Origin: JAHELQ01 sp965603365 | Lineage (GTDB): Bacteria > Acidobacteriota > Aminicenantia > UBA2199 | DNA length: 40,793 nt | Direction of reading: 5' to 3' | Assembly (NCBI GenBank): GCA_965603365.1 | Contig: CBFDCR010000043.1 | Span: 1 to 40,793, forward strand | Shown: piece by piece, positions 33,089 to 40,302 of the stretch | Layout of the letters: every line of letters starts with the position of its first letter | How positions within the stretch are numbered: position 1 is the stretch's first letter | The notes under the pieces: generated by a model | The model's input: only the letters and a program-made list of their open reading frames with translations | The model's database searches: none | Told to the model about the DNA's origin: nothing | Position numbers and translations under genes: made by a program

Positions 33089-33220
33089 ATGGCAAACGAG
33101 CAAGAAAGGCTTCAGGATGAGCAAAAAGAAAAGCTAATCGACTATTGGGTGCGTTCTGCCGAGAGAGAAGAAGTAAAGGAGATGTTCGCATGGTTAAAAA
33201 AGAGATTGCAGACCTTATAA
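33089..33220 (+). pseudogene. HEPN gene with internal deletion
   Basis: A 43-codon frame whose start (EKLIDYWVRSAERE) resembles the first HEPN helix and whose end (EVKEMFAWLKKRL) resembles the last, compare WMKQADYDM and KGRKVIKWIKAQF in the intact protein at 31414-31794. The middle, including the family's central helices, is missing in frame. It overlaps the MNT start by 31 bases, as the intact locus does by 22. It looks like a disarmed toxin gene. Confidence 0.55.
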
Positions 33221-33513
33221 AACGTTTTATCAACGAGCTAAGAAAAGAAAACATCATTGTTAAAAAGGTTTTTCTCTTTGGTTCCTATGCCAGGGGAACC
33301 CAAAGAGAAGAGAGCGATATCGATTTAGCCGTAGTTATTGAGAGTAACGGAAAAGAACAAAAAGATAAAAAAATAAGTCCCTGGAAATATGCTGCCAGGG
33401 TGGATACCAGACTTGCCCCCATTGCTTTATGGGAATCGGAGATGGAAAAAGATTATATACCCATTATTTGGGAAATCAAAAAAGGTCTTGATGTAACCGA
33501 ACTTGCCGCATGA
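33190..33513 (+). CDS. MNT-type nucleotidyltransferase antitoxin
   Basis: 107 residues from ATG 33190 (AAGGAG seven bases upstream). NTase signature GSYARGTQREESDIDLAVVI (Gly31-Ser32, Asp43, Asp45), then the substrate-side phrase YAARVDTRLAPIALWES. Its HEPN partner upstream is reduced to 43 codons, so the antitoxin now stands nearly alone. The last 15 codons and stop belong to the 284-bp repeat and occur again at 37091-37140. Confidence 0.88.
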   Translation: MVKKEIADLIKRFINELRKENIIVKKVFLFGSYARGTQREESDIDLAVVIESNGKEQKDKKISPWKYAARVDTRLAPIALWESEMEKDYIPIIWEIKKGLDVTELAA

Positions 33514-33747
33514 ACGCAGTGTGGAGAATGTCTGCCTTTCCCCTTTTCCTTTTCCCTTCCTGACGTCATTCTATTTTTACGTTTTTACGCACCGAGCACC
33601 CTTTAGACAGGCCACAGGCCGGGAATCTTCTTTTTTTACCTTTTTCCCGGCCTGAGTGTCCCCATATCTTCCTTATCTTTTTCCCGCCTGAGGTAAGAAC
33701 TGGGGAACCGGTGCGTGCATTCACACATTCCCACGCACCGTCCCGGT
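33464..33747. repeat. 284-bp direct repeat, copy 1
   Basis: By reading, identical base for base to 37091-37374. It covers the end of the MNT gene and the spacer after it, including a hairpin with arms CAGGCCGGGAA (33615-33625) and TTCCCGGCCTG (33644-33654), also found at 39307-39350, and a second potential hairpin around CCGGTGCGTG/CACGCACCG. The 364-bp spacer 33514-33877 holds this repeat, the 36-bp repeat and a promoter. Confidence 0.95.
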
Positions 33748-33752
33748 TCTCG

Positions 33753-33788
33753 GGTAAAGGCTGGAAATTCGCCTGTCCCCAAGTCTTA
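33753..33788. repeat. 36-bp dispersed repeat (GGGGACA family), copy 2
   Basis: Exact copy of 31889-31924, starting six bases after the 284-bp repeat ends. Confidence 0.8.
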
Positions 33789-33819
33789 ATATAAATGGTA
33801 GAAATGGTAGAGGAAAGGC

Positions 33820-33848
33820 TTGTATAAATCTAAAAGAAGACGTATAAT
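33820..33848 (+). promoter_or_regulatory. Promoter of the second PIN-toxin pair
   Basis: TTGTAT (33820-33825), 17 bases, TATAAT (33843-33848). Confidence 0.65.
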
Positions 33849-33877
33849 ATGTCATATAGAAATTAAAAGGAGTCCCA

Positions 33878-34168
33878 ATGGCACAACGAAGACTTACCAT
33901 TGACCTTCCCAGTTCGGCAGAAGCCCTTCATAATGTTTTACAAACGCTTATGCACTACGGTCTTATCTCAGAAAAAAAAGTGCGCACAATTGTACAGGCA
34001 GAAAAAGCAAGGAAACCAGGGGAAAAAAGCCGCTGGGCGTTGACTGCTGAAGAAATGTCGAAAGAAAATTTGCTCGACAATGGACTCGGAGAGGAACTAA
34101 GAAATTATATTCATGAATTTCGGGAAGGGTTCGCTTTTAAGGACAGTTTTGATTCTAAAGAAGGATGA
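33878..34168 (+). CDS. Putative antitoxin of a PIN-toxin pair
   Basis: 96 residues from ATG 33878 (AAAAGGAG upstream). LTIDLPSSAEALHNVLQTLM, SEKKVRTIVQAEKARKP and an acidic tail (ELRNYIHEFREGFAFKDSFD). I do not recognise the DNA-binding fold; the four-base overlap with a clear PIN toxin and the toxin-binding-like tail make it the antitoxin. Confidence 0.75.
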   Translation: MAQRRLTIDLPSSAEALHNVLQTLMHYGLISEKKVRTIVQAEKARKPGEKSRWALTAEEMSKENLLDNGLGEELRNYIHEFREGFAFKDSFDSKEG

Positions 34169-34623
34169 AAAAATACCTGCTGGATTCTGATATCATTACA
34201 TATTTAGAAGAAAAGAGCTCCTCATTTCATTCGGCTGTGGTGAGTCATTTATCCAGTCTTTCGGACGATGATGAGGTTTATATTTCCATTCTTACGCTGT
34301 ATGAGATGCAGTACGGAATAGCCTGCGTAAAAGAGGAACCAGGAAAACATAAAAAATTTTTAGCTGTGCAAGAGTCAATTAAACGTCGGTTCACAATTCT
34401 TTCTTTATCTGAAAAAGGTGCTGAAATATATGGAGATATTAAAGCCCTGTATAGGAAAAAGACCGGCATCAAGTCGAAACCAATCAAGAAACATGATGTT
34501 GACTTCATACTGGCCAGTACAGCAGTTGAATATGGACTGATATTGGTAAGTAATGATAGTATTTTCCAACAAATAAAAAATATATCCAATAACCTCCAGG
34601 TTGAAAATTGGACAATAATTTAA
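34165..34623 (+). CDS. vapC: PIN-domain ribonuclease toxin (VapC family)
   Basis: 152 residues with Asp7 (LLDSDIITYL), Glu47 (ILTLYEMQYGI), Asp111/Asp113 (KKHDVDFILAS) and Asp131 (LVSNDSIF), the PIN active site. FitB/VapC-like RNase acting on tRNA or rRNA. Intact and coupled to its antitoxin. Distinct in sequence from the PIN toxin at 28774, so not a local duplicate. Confidence 0.92.
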   Translation: MKKYLLDSDIITYLEEKSSSFHSAVVSHLSSLSDDDEVYISILTLYEMQYGIACVKEEPGKHKKFLAVQESIKRRFTILSLSEKGAEIYGDIKALYRKKTGIKSKPIKKHDVDFILASTAVEYGLILVSNDSIFQQIKNISNNLQVENWTII

Positions 34624-34644
34624 AAGAATCATTAAAATATATAT

Positions 34645-35248
34645 TCATCTTTCACTTTCAGTCACCTGGTATTCGGTGGGTAATTGGTGGAACTTCTTCT
34701 TAAAATATTTGCTGAAGTAATTGGCGCTGGAAAAACCCACCTTAAAGGCGACCTCCAGCACCGAAGCCGCCCCCTTTTTCAGTAATTCCGCCCCCTGCTT
34801 GAGCCGGTAAGAGCGGATAAATTCAGTAGGGGGCCCACCGGTTAAGGCATGAATTTTCCGGTACAGGGTGGCGTGACTCATGTAAAGCTTCCGGCACAAT
34901 TGGTCTACGTTAAATTCCGGTTCCGATAGGTTCTCGTCGATGACGTGCTGCAAATCTTTGAGAAATTCTTGGTCGATGGCGGATACCGATATTTTGGTAG
35001 GCTGCAGGGTCATCTGCCGGTTGAGGGTTTGCTGCAACTGGCGGCGCAGGTCGATGAGGTTCTGGATACGGGCAATCAAAATCCTGGTGCTGAAGGGCTT
35101 GGTAATGTAATCATCGGCACCGGTTTCCAATCCTTCTATGATGCTCTCCTCCGCTGCTTTGGCGGTTAAGAGTATGATGGGAATATGGCTGGTTTTGACA
35201 TCGTTTTTTAACACCCGGCACAATTCATAACCGTCGACTCCCGGCATC
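34645..35248 (-). pseudogene. 5'-truncated AraC-type response regulator
   Basis: The frame keeps the second half of a receiver (LMPGVDGYELCRVL, IPIILLTAKAAEESIIEGLE, DDYITKPFST with its Lys) and a complete AraC HTH (about the last 120 residues: LYMSHATLYRKIHALTGG, VAFKVGFSSANYFSKYFKKK). The first half of the receiver, including the phospho-acceptor Asp just before MMPG, is missing. Homology stops at an 18-base copy of the GGGGACA repeat (35249-35266); the frame runs on to 35451 with unrelated residues, so a longer protein is formally possible. It is a paralogue of the regulator at 40303 and probably the end of a hybrid two-component system. Confidence 0.7.
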
Positions 35249-35266
35249 AGGCTGGAAATTCGCCTG
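35249..35266. repeat. 18-bp core of the GGGGACA repeat at a breakpoint
   Basis: AGGCTGGAAATTCGCCTG is shared with the 36-bp repeats at 31889 and 33753. It sits exactly where the receiver homology of the neighbouring regulator ends. Confidence 0.6.
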
Positions 35267-35503
35267 ATAATCATATAGAGGATTTCGTGTTTGAAGCGGC
35301 TGGTATGTTTAATTTCTGTGTCGAGGTAGCCAAAAGCGGTAAAAGTTTTAGCTTCGAGACTTTGTTCTTTGACTAATCTGTTAGGTTTTTTGAGAATGCT
35401 GGCTATGTCTATTTCCTGTAAAAGGTTGAAAAAAGACGTTTCACCGATCACTATTAAGATCTATGGAGCGTTAAAAATCAATAAAAAGACAGGAGGTATT
35501 AAA

Positions 35504-36631
35504 ATGCGACATTTTGTAGGGATTGATCTTCATTGGAACAATACCTGTACACTTATCAGTGATGATCAAGACAGGTGTGTGTTGAAGAAGAAGTTTCCCA
35601 ATCAGTTGGCTGTGATTTTGGAGTTTTTGGAGCCGTATAAGGATACGATCGTTGGGATAGTAGTTGAATCGACGCCTAATTGGTACTGGTTGGTGGACGG
35701 CTTGATGGAGGCGGGTTATATCGTTCACCTGGCGCATCCGGCGGGTATTGAGAGCTATAGTGGTAAGAAGCATACCAATGATTTTGACGATGCGGCCCAT
35801 CTTGCCCATTTGTTACGAATCGGTAAATTGCCGAAAGGCTATATTTATCCGAAAGCGGAACGTCCGTTACGCGATTTGTTGCGTAAAAGGATGCTGCTGA
35901 AAAGGAATCGTACTCAGCATATATTGAGTTTCAAGAGTCTTATGAATCGTCATTTGGGTGAAGAGATTGGCACCAATGAGATCAAGCGATTACAGATTGA
36001 AGATTTAGAGGCGAAGTTTAAGCAGAAGCATGTGATATTGTCGGCTCAGGCCAACCTTGCCACCATAGGTTATTTGAGTAATTGGCTCCTCAGGTTGGAG
36101 AAATCGATATTGGAGGTAGCCAGTTTAAAGCCGGAGTTTGAGGTGCTGCTGACCGCTCCAGGTATAGGAAAGATCATTGGCCTGACCATAGCATTGGAGA
36201 CCGGAGAGATCAATCGATTTGCCAAAGTAGGAAATTATGCATCCTATTGCCGATGCGTAGAGAGTAAGTGTGTGTCGAATAACAGGAAAAAAGGAGAAAA
36301 TAATCGCAAGAACGGCAACAAGTATTTAGCCTGGGCTTTTGTAGAGGCAGCTCAATTTGCCAGACGCTATTGTCCTTATGCCAGAGCATTTTATGAGAGG
36401 AAGAAAAAGCAGAGCGGTAAAGTGGTTCTGGCCACTAAGGCCCTGGCCAACAAGTTATCCCGCGCTTGTTATCATATGTTGAAAAAACAGCAGCCTTATG
36501 ATGTGAACAAGATATTCGGTAAGCGCAAAGTGACCATTCAAGTAAACAGCGGCAGTGAGCCAAAACAGGGGACTGATCAAAATCACCCGCCTGATTGGAC
36601 AACTGCCGCCTCTACTAAAACAAGTAAATAG
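35504..36631 (+). CDS. IS110-family DEDD transposase
   Basis: 375 residues from ATG 35504 (AGGAGG seven bases upstream; the open frame extends further back). RuvC-like N-terminal domain with Asp8 (VGIDLHW), Glu55 (VVESTPNWYW) and Asp93/Asp96 (HTNDFDDAAHLAHLLR); coiled middle; C-terminal Tnp_20 domain (LLTAPGIGKIIGLTIALETG, FAKVGNYASYCRCV, NGNKYLAWAFVEAAQFARRY). No frameshift is seen, so it may be active. IS110 enzymes recombine through an RNA-guided mechanism. Confidence 0.94.
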   Translation: MRHFVGIDLHWNNTCTLISDDQDRCVLKKKFPNQLAVILEFLEPYKDTIVGIVVESTPNWYWLVDGLMEAGYIVHLAHPAGIESYSGKKHTNDFDDAAHLAHLLRIGKLPKGYIYPKAERPLRDLLRKRMLLKRNRTQHILSFKSLMNRHLGEEIGTNEIKRLQIEDLEAKFKQKHVILSAQANLATIGYLSNWLLRLEKSILEVASLKPEFEVLLTAPGIGKIIGLTIALETGEINRFAKVGNYASYCRCVESKCVSNNRKKGENNRKNGNKYLAWAFVEAAQFARRYCPYARAFYERKKKQSGKVVLATKALANKLSRACYHMLKKQQPYDVNKIFGKRKVTIQVNSGSEPKQGTDQNHPPDWTTAASTKTSK

Positions 36632-36811
36632 ATGATAGCATAGCAGGTAGTCAAAAGTCAAAAGGAGATTCTTTGAATAGGCTAAATGAGGCAGAGTAGT
36701 TGGCAATTTTCCAGATGTTTTGCCCACGCCATGAGCCGCATTGGGACTGGACTGAAACCAGTGCATGTGAATTCTGCTGGTCTCAGAGCCATAGCTTCTG
36801 ATTGTCAAATT

Positions 36812-37088
36812 TTCTGGACATGGTGTGGATGCCCAAAGATTTTCTGGGGCAACGAATGTTGCCAGGGACAGCAATGGATAACGGCGTTTATCGATAAGCT
36901 GTCTTGATCCTGATGAGTGTCTGGGCTAAAACATTGATTTTAGTATCCAAAAAAGACCGAAACTAAGGGCGCAAGGCACGGCGAAAGCTGCTGGAATTGC
37001 CAACAGTGAAAAAGACCAGAAAAAAAATAAAAAAAATTGGTCTATACTATTGACAATTATCCTCTAATGAGTGTCCCCTTATCTTTCA
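36812..37088. ncRNA. Candidate structured RNA element, copy A'
   Basis: Diverged copy of 32682-32935, starting about 180 bases after the IS110 transposase stop. Hairpin GCAAC-gaat-GTTGC (36849-36862) and TAAAAC-attg-ATTTTA mirror, with paired changes, those of copy A. It ends with an A-rich run, TTGACAATTATCCTCTAATG and GTCCCC. Candidate IS110 guide RNA or an unrelated structured repeat. 36632-36811 holds a further short hairpin (ACTGG/CCAGT near 36746-36762) and no gene. Confidence 0.5.
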
Positions 37089-37090
37089 TT

Positions 37091-37374
37091 TTATTTGGGA
37101 AATCAAAAAAGGTCTTGATGTAACCGAACTTGCCGCATGAACGCAGTGTGGAGAATGTCTGCCTTTCCCCTTTTCCTTTTCCCTTCCTGACGTCATTCTA
37201 TTTTTACGTTTTTACGCACCGAGCACCCTTTAGACAGGCCACAGGCCGGGAATCTTCTTTTTTTACCTTTTTCCCGGCCTGAGTGTCCCCATATCTTCCT
37301 TATCTTTTTCCCGCCTGAGGTAAGAACTGGGGAACCGGTGCGTGCATTCACACATTCCCACGCACCGTCCCGGT
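37091..37374. repeat. 284-bp direct repeat, copy 2
   Basis: Identical to 33464-33747. Its first 50 bases are the orphaned last 15 codons and stop of an MNT gene. It starts two bases after copy A' and ends 14 bases before the lyase stop codon. Confidence 0.95.
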
Positions 37375-37388
37375 CGTCCCCTAACAGT

Positions 37389-39143
37389 TTAATGGCCGGC
37401 CCAGCGGTGCCTCTCGAGATACTGTAGGTCATCACAGGGGGAGGGTTTTCGTTGACCGTTCAGGCTGATGTTGGTGTAGACCTGCAGGTGCAGATAACCT
37501 TGATCTTGATAATTGTCAAAGGCGATGACCTCCTCGCGGTAGTCGCCGACGACATCCATGGCCAACTCCACCTTGTTACCGATGGCCTTGACCTGGCTCA
37601 ACTGGGTTCCACTGTCGTTAAAACGTTCAATAATGTTATTCCCGCTGATCACCTCCAGGGGGAGTGCGCCGTCCCAGTCCACCGTGCCGCCCCGCAGATC
37701 GCAGTTGCAGTTGATCATCTGGCCATTGGCGGAATAGAGGAAGGGGCAGCACATACCGGCACCGTTGGCATCTTTGTGCATGACCCAGATCTCCCAGCCG
37801 GGGGAACTCTTCACCACATCGCCGATCCAGCCGGCATGGGCATGCAGGACTTTTTTCTCCTTTACTTCGCAGTCTCCCCCCCTCTCCCACACGATCTTGC
37901 CCTTACAATCGGTGACATGAATGCCCCCCGGTGTCTCTTCAAGGTGGAAGTATACATCCTGTTTGCCGGAACATCCCTTCGCCGGTTGAGACGCCGGCCT
38001 GATGGGCCCGGCATGAACACCGTCGGCATGGGACCACATGTTGGGGTTGGGGACGCCCCAGGGATCTTTCCAGATTCCCTTTTCATCATACACGTAAACC
38101 CCCAGGAAGGCCTCGTCCTTGCCGTCGCCGTCGATGTCCACCACCTCGAACTGGTGGGAAGAGGAGGGATCGGTCTTGGGGTGGGGTGGGGGTGGGGGGG
38201 AGGCTTTTTTGTCCCAGGACCAGGCGAGTTTCAGCCCGGATTGGGCGTCAAAGGTATAGGCATTCACGTAGCGGTGCTGCGAGTACTCGTGACCGGCGCC
38301 GTACAAAATATAGGGCCGTTTGCCGTCCAGGTAGGCGATAGTCATGGTCTTGAACCGGGTTGAAATAACGGGCGGAGAACTGGGCACGTCGATCTGGCTC
38401 AACACCTTGCCGGAGGTGGTGGGATCCATCACATACAGGCTGTACTGGTTGTTGCCGGGGGCTTTTTTCATCACCCCGATCAACTCGTCCTTGCCGTCGC
38501 CGTTCAAATCCCAGAAGGTCCAGGCGGTGCGCAGTACCTTCTCGGTCTCCCCCATATCGATATCGCAGGCCTGTTTGCCGTTATTGTACAATACCTTCAC
38601 GTGGAGATTGCCGTAACTGCCATTACTGCCCGGCGATGTCCGGCAGACCACCAGGAAGTCCGGCAGCCCGTCGGCGTCGATATCGCCGACTTTGACTTTG
38701 GCAGAGCCGGTATTGGGGTGGATCTTTTTAATGCTGCTGTAGATGGTAGTCCCCTTACCGGCGGTCACCTTTACTTCTGCCGAGTTGCCGCTCTCCTGGC
38801 CGGTTTTGGTATCGACGGCCCGGGCATAATAGGTGTAGGTCTGCTCGGCATTGATGTTCTTCTTGTCCAGGTAGTTGGTGGAGTCGGTAATGGGCTTAGC
38901 GTTCACCTTCTTGAATTTGCCACCGGGGTCCTGACGGTAGACGTTGTAGCCCATCTGCGGATTCTTACTGTCCAGCCGCCAGCCCAGGTAGATCTTGCCG
39001 TCCCCGGCGGGCAGCCCGAAAAAATAGGTCGGCGCCGACAGTTCCGCTGCCCCGGCATTGGCAACCACTGCTGTCCAACAGTCGGGAAACACCACCAGCC
39101 ATAAAACCGAACAAATTAACGTAACCAGAAACTTCTTTCCCAT
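37389..39143 (-). CDS. Secreted PL11-type rhamnogalacturonan lyase
   Basis: 584 residues, usual PL11 length. Signal peptide about 1-31; an N-terminal FN3-like domain (about 37-130, GKIYLGWRLDSKNPQMGYNV) as in PL11 enzymes; then a beta-propeller with calcium-type loops DIDADGLPD, DLNGDGKDEL and DIDGDGKDEA, SHADGVHAGPIRP, VDWDGALPLEVISGN and the C-terminal VVGDYREEVIAFDN, DLQYLERHRWAGH. PL11 enzymes split rhamnogalacturonan I by beta-elimination at the galacturonate-rhamnose backbone. A proline run (SPPPPPHP) makes a flexible loop. GGAGG precedes the ATG. Its 126-bp leader is also used by the adjacent lectin gene, so the two are probably co-regulated. Confidence 0.85.
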   Translation of the reverse strand: MGKKFLVTLICSVLWLVVFPDCWTAVVANAGAAELSAPTYFFGLPAGDGKIYLGWRLDSKNPQMGYNVYRQDPGGKFKKVNAKPITDSTNYLDKKNINAEQTYTYYARAVDTKTGQESGNSAEVKVTAGKGTTIYSSIKKIHPNTGSAKVKVGDIDADGLPDFLVVCRTSPGSNGSYGNLHVKVLYNNGKQACDIDMGETEKVLRTAWTFWDLNGDGKDELIGVMKKAPGNNQYSLYVMDPTTSGKVLSQIDVPSSPPVISTRFKTMTIAYLDGKRPYILYGAGHEYSQHRYVNAYTFDAQSGLKLAWSWDKKASPPPPPHPKTDPSSSHQFEVVDIDGDGKDEAFLGVYVYDEKGIWKDPWGVPNPNMWSHADGVHAGPIRPASQPAKGCSGKQDVYFHLEETPGGIHVTDCKGKIVWERGGDCEVKEKKVLHAHAGWIGDVVKSSPGWEIWVMHKDANGAGMCCPFLYSANGQMINCNCDLRGGTVDWDGALPLEVISGNNIIERFNDSGTQLSQVKAIGNKVELAMDVVGDYREEVIAFDNYQDQGYLHLQVYTNISLNGQRKPSPCDDLQYLERHRWAGH

Positions 39144-39163
39144 TTTTTACCTCCTTTATTGCC

Positions 39164-39289
39164 AAAAGTTTTCCTGGGATATACTTTCAAAACCCATCCG
39201 ATACACTAAACCACACATCGATTGGTTAATTATTGCCCTTGCCTTTGCTAAGGCGGTGTACCATTATAAAACATCATCATGGCCTCCTT
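39164..39289 (-). promoter_or_regulatory. Duplicated 126-bp leader, copy upstream of the PL11 gene
   Basis: Matches 39863-39988 at 125 of 126 positions. Read on the minus strand it has TATAAT (39268-39263) without a good -35 box, then a hairpin GCCTT-agca-AAGGC (39254-39241), and ends about 20 bases before the start codon. The weak -35 suggests activator control. Confidence 0.85.
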
Positions 39290-39306
39290 TATATTTTGAC
39301 ATTCGG

Positions 39307-39350
39307 GCCACAGGCCGGGAATCTTCTTTTTTTACCTTTTTCCCGGCCTG
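39307..39350. repeat. Third copy of the CAGGCCGGGAA hairpin
   Basis: 44 bases identical to 33611-33654 and 37238-37281: arms CAGGCCGGGAA and TTCCCGGCCTG around an 18-base T-rich loop. Downstream, GGAACCGGTGCGTGCA (from 39400) is shared as well, while the rest has diverged. 39351-39533 holds further short repeats of GCACGCACC and no gene. Confidence 0.85.
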
Positions 39351-39533
39351 TCCCTTTATCTTCCTTAATTACCAACACCTAAGTGGCTCGAATAAAGGAA
39401 CCGGTGCGTGCAGGTGAAACTGGTTTACTCCCCAATTTGCGCCTTGCACGCACCGCCTTTGCACGCACCCCAGGTTTGCGAGGGCAAGGGCAATTGCCCT
39501 TTGCCCACCGAACTTCCTTTTGCTTCCTTACAC

Positions 39534-39830
39534 TCAATTCTCGCCGATCGCAATCCAACAAAGTCGCAGATCTTGCCCCCAACCAGTCGATGTCTTAGGA
39601 TTAGATACCTTCCACACCTGGACTACTGCTGCTTCCTCGGTTATTGATTTTACCGATACAGCAAACGTATCCGGTATGTCACCGGGAAAGTTTGTACCCT
39701 GCAATGTATTCGCGACGAATACAGGTGTTGAATTAAACTTTTTTCCAAATTTTACTGTAAATCTTTTGAAATTAACCTCTTCGCTTCCGCCCTTGCGTCC
39801 GATGGTATACACCCCGATTTCTGTTTTCAT
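39534..39830 (-). CDS. H-type lectin domain protein
   Basis: 98 residues, essentially one H-type lectin domain: FKRFTVKFGKKFNSTPVFVA, then FAVSVKSITEEAAVVQVWKV, and the closing LRLCWIAIGEN. H-type lectins form six-stranded beta-barrel trimers that bind N-acetylgalactosamine or galactose. There is no signal peptide, so it is cytoplasmic or exported by another route; many bacterial members are appended to larger proteins, so a stand-alone unit is notable. AGGAGG precedes the ATG. It has the same 126-bp leader as the PL11 gene downstream, a sign of shared control. Confidence 0.85.
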   Translation of the reverse strand: MKTEIGVYTIGRKGGSEEVNFKRFTVKFGKKFNSTPVFVANTLQGTNFPGDIPDTFAVSVKSITEEAAVVQVWKVSNPKTSTGWGQDLRLCWIAIGEN

Positions 39831-39862
39831 AATTTCCTCCTATTTTTTAAATTGTTAATGTA

Positions 39863-39988
39863 AAAAGTTTTCCTGGGATATACTTTCAAAACCCATCCGA
39901 TACACTAAACCACACATCGATTGGTTAATTATTGCCCTTGCCTTTGCTAAGGCGGCGTACCATTATAAAACATCATCATGGCCTCCTT
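39863..39988 (-). promoter_or_regulatory. Duplicated 126-bp leader, copy upstream of the lectin gene
   Basis: Same as 39164-39289 except one base (C for T in the GGCGGCGTA stretch). It lies 32 bases before the lectin start. TATAAT on the minus strand at 39967-39962. Confidence 0.85.
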
Positions 39989-39994
39989 ACTTTT

Positions 39995-40011
39995 ATATGC
40001 CTACGGCATAT
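39995..40011. promoter_or_regulatory. Operator-like inverted repeat ATATGCC-N3-GGCATAT
   Basis: Perfect 7-bp arms around TAC, just upstream (in the lectin direction) of the 126-bp leader; absent from the PL11 copy. Confidence 0.4.
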
Positions 40012-40152
40012 TTAAATTGCCAATTGCCTACCGACAACAACCAAACCGCACAGCCTTAATCACCGATCAAGGCCGTCGATCATTTGAGTTTTACTTTCTC
40101 AAACGATACGCCTATATTATGATGTAAAATTGTTTGAAAATATGAGACTGAC

Positions 40153-40231
40153 GTACCAAAATGATGCGAAAAATGTACCAGGGGAAAGGAGGTTATGCAA
40201 CGTATGTACCAATCTTACAAATTTCGTACCA
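40153..40231. promoter_or_regulatory. Four GTACCA repeats upstream of the lectin gene
   Basis: GTACCA at 40153, 40175, 40206 and 40226, spaced 22, 31 and 20 bases, near whole helical turns. Direct repeats of this kind suit an AraC-type activator. The rest of 40012-40302 shows no gene. Confidence 0.4.
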
Positions 40232-40302
40232 AAATATACAAACAAATGAAGAATCGGCAAAATGGCAGCGATTTTGCTTGGGGGGAGTGAAGTGAGTGGA
40301 GA

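Larger units (their letters stand above)
35452..37088 (+). mobile_element. IS110-family insertion sequence (ends approximate)
   Basis: One DEDD transposase gene with a long non-coding region after it (36632-37088) and little before it. In IS110-family elements the non-coding end encodes the guide (bridge or seek) RNA, and a 3' non-coding end is the arrangement of the IS1111 subgroup. No target duplication is expected. The true ends cannot be fixed from this window: the right end given here is the end of the structured repeat copy A', the left end the limit of the neighbouring frame. Confidence 0.45.

Noticed and set aside
33615..33654. CAGGCCGGGAA hairpin as an ordinary rho-independent terminator
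   Set aside because: The T-run is in the loop and not after the stem, and three copies sit in different contexts, so a dispersed repeat fits better.
35252..35451. N-terminal extension of the truncated response regulator as a real protein part
   Set aside because: The residues before LMPGVDG do not resemble a receiver; homology ends at a dispersed repeat, and no ribosome site supports the far start.
39164..39289. Cyclic-di-GMP (GEMM) riboswitch in the duplicated leader
   Set aside because: A GCAAAGG-like phrase is present, but the conserved GEMM core and tetraloop receptor pattern is not; left as an unclassified leader.
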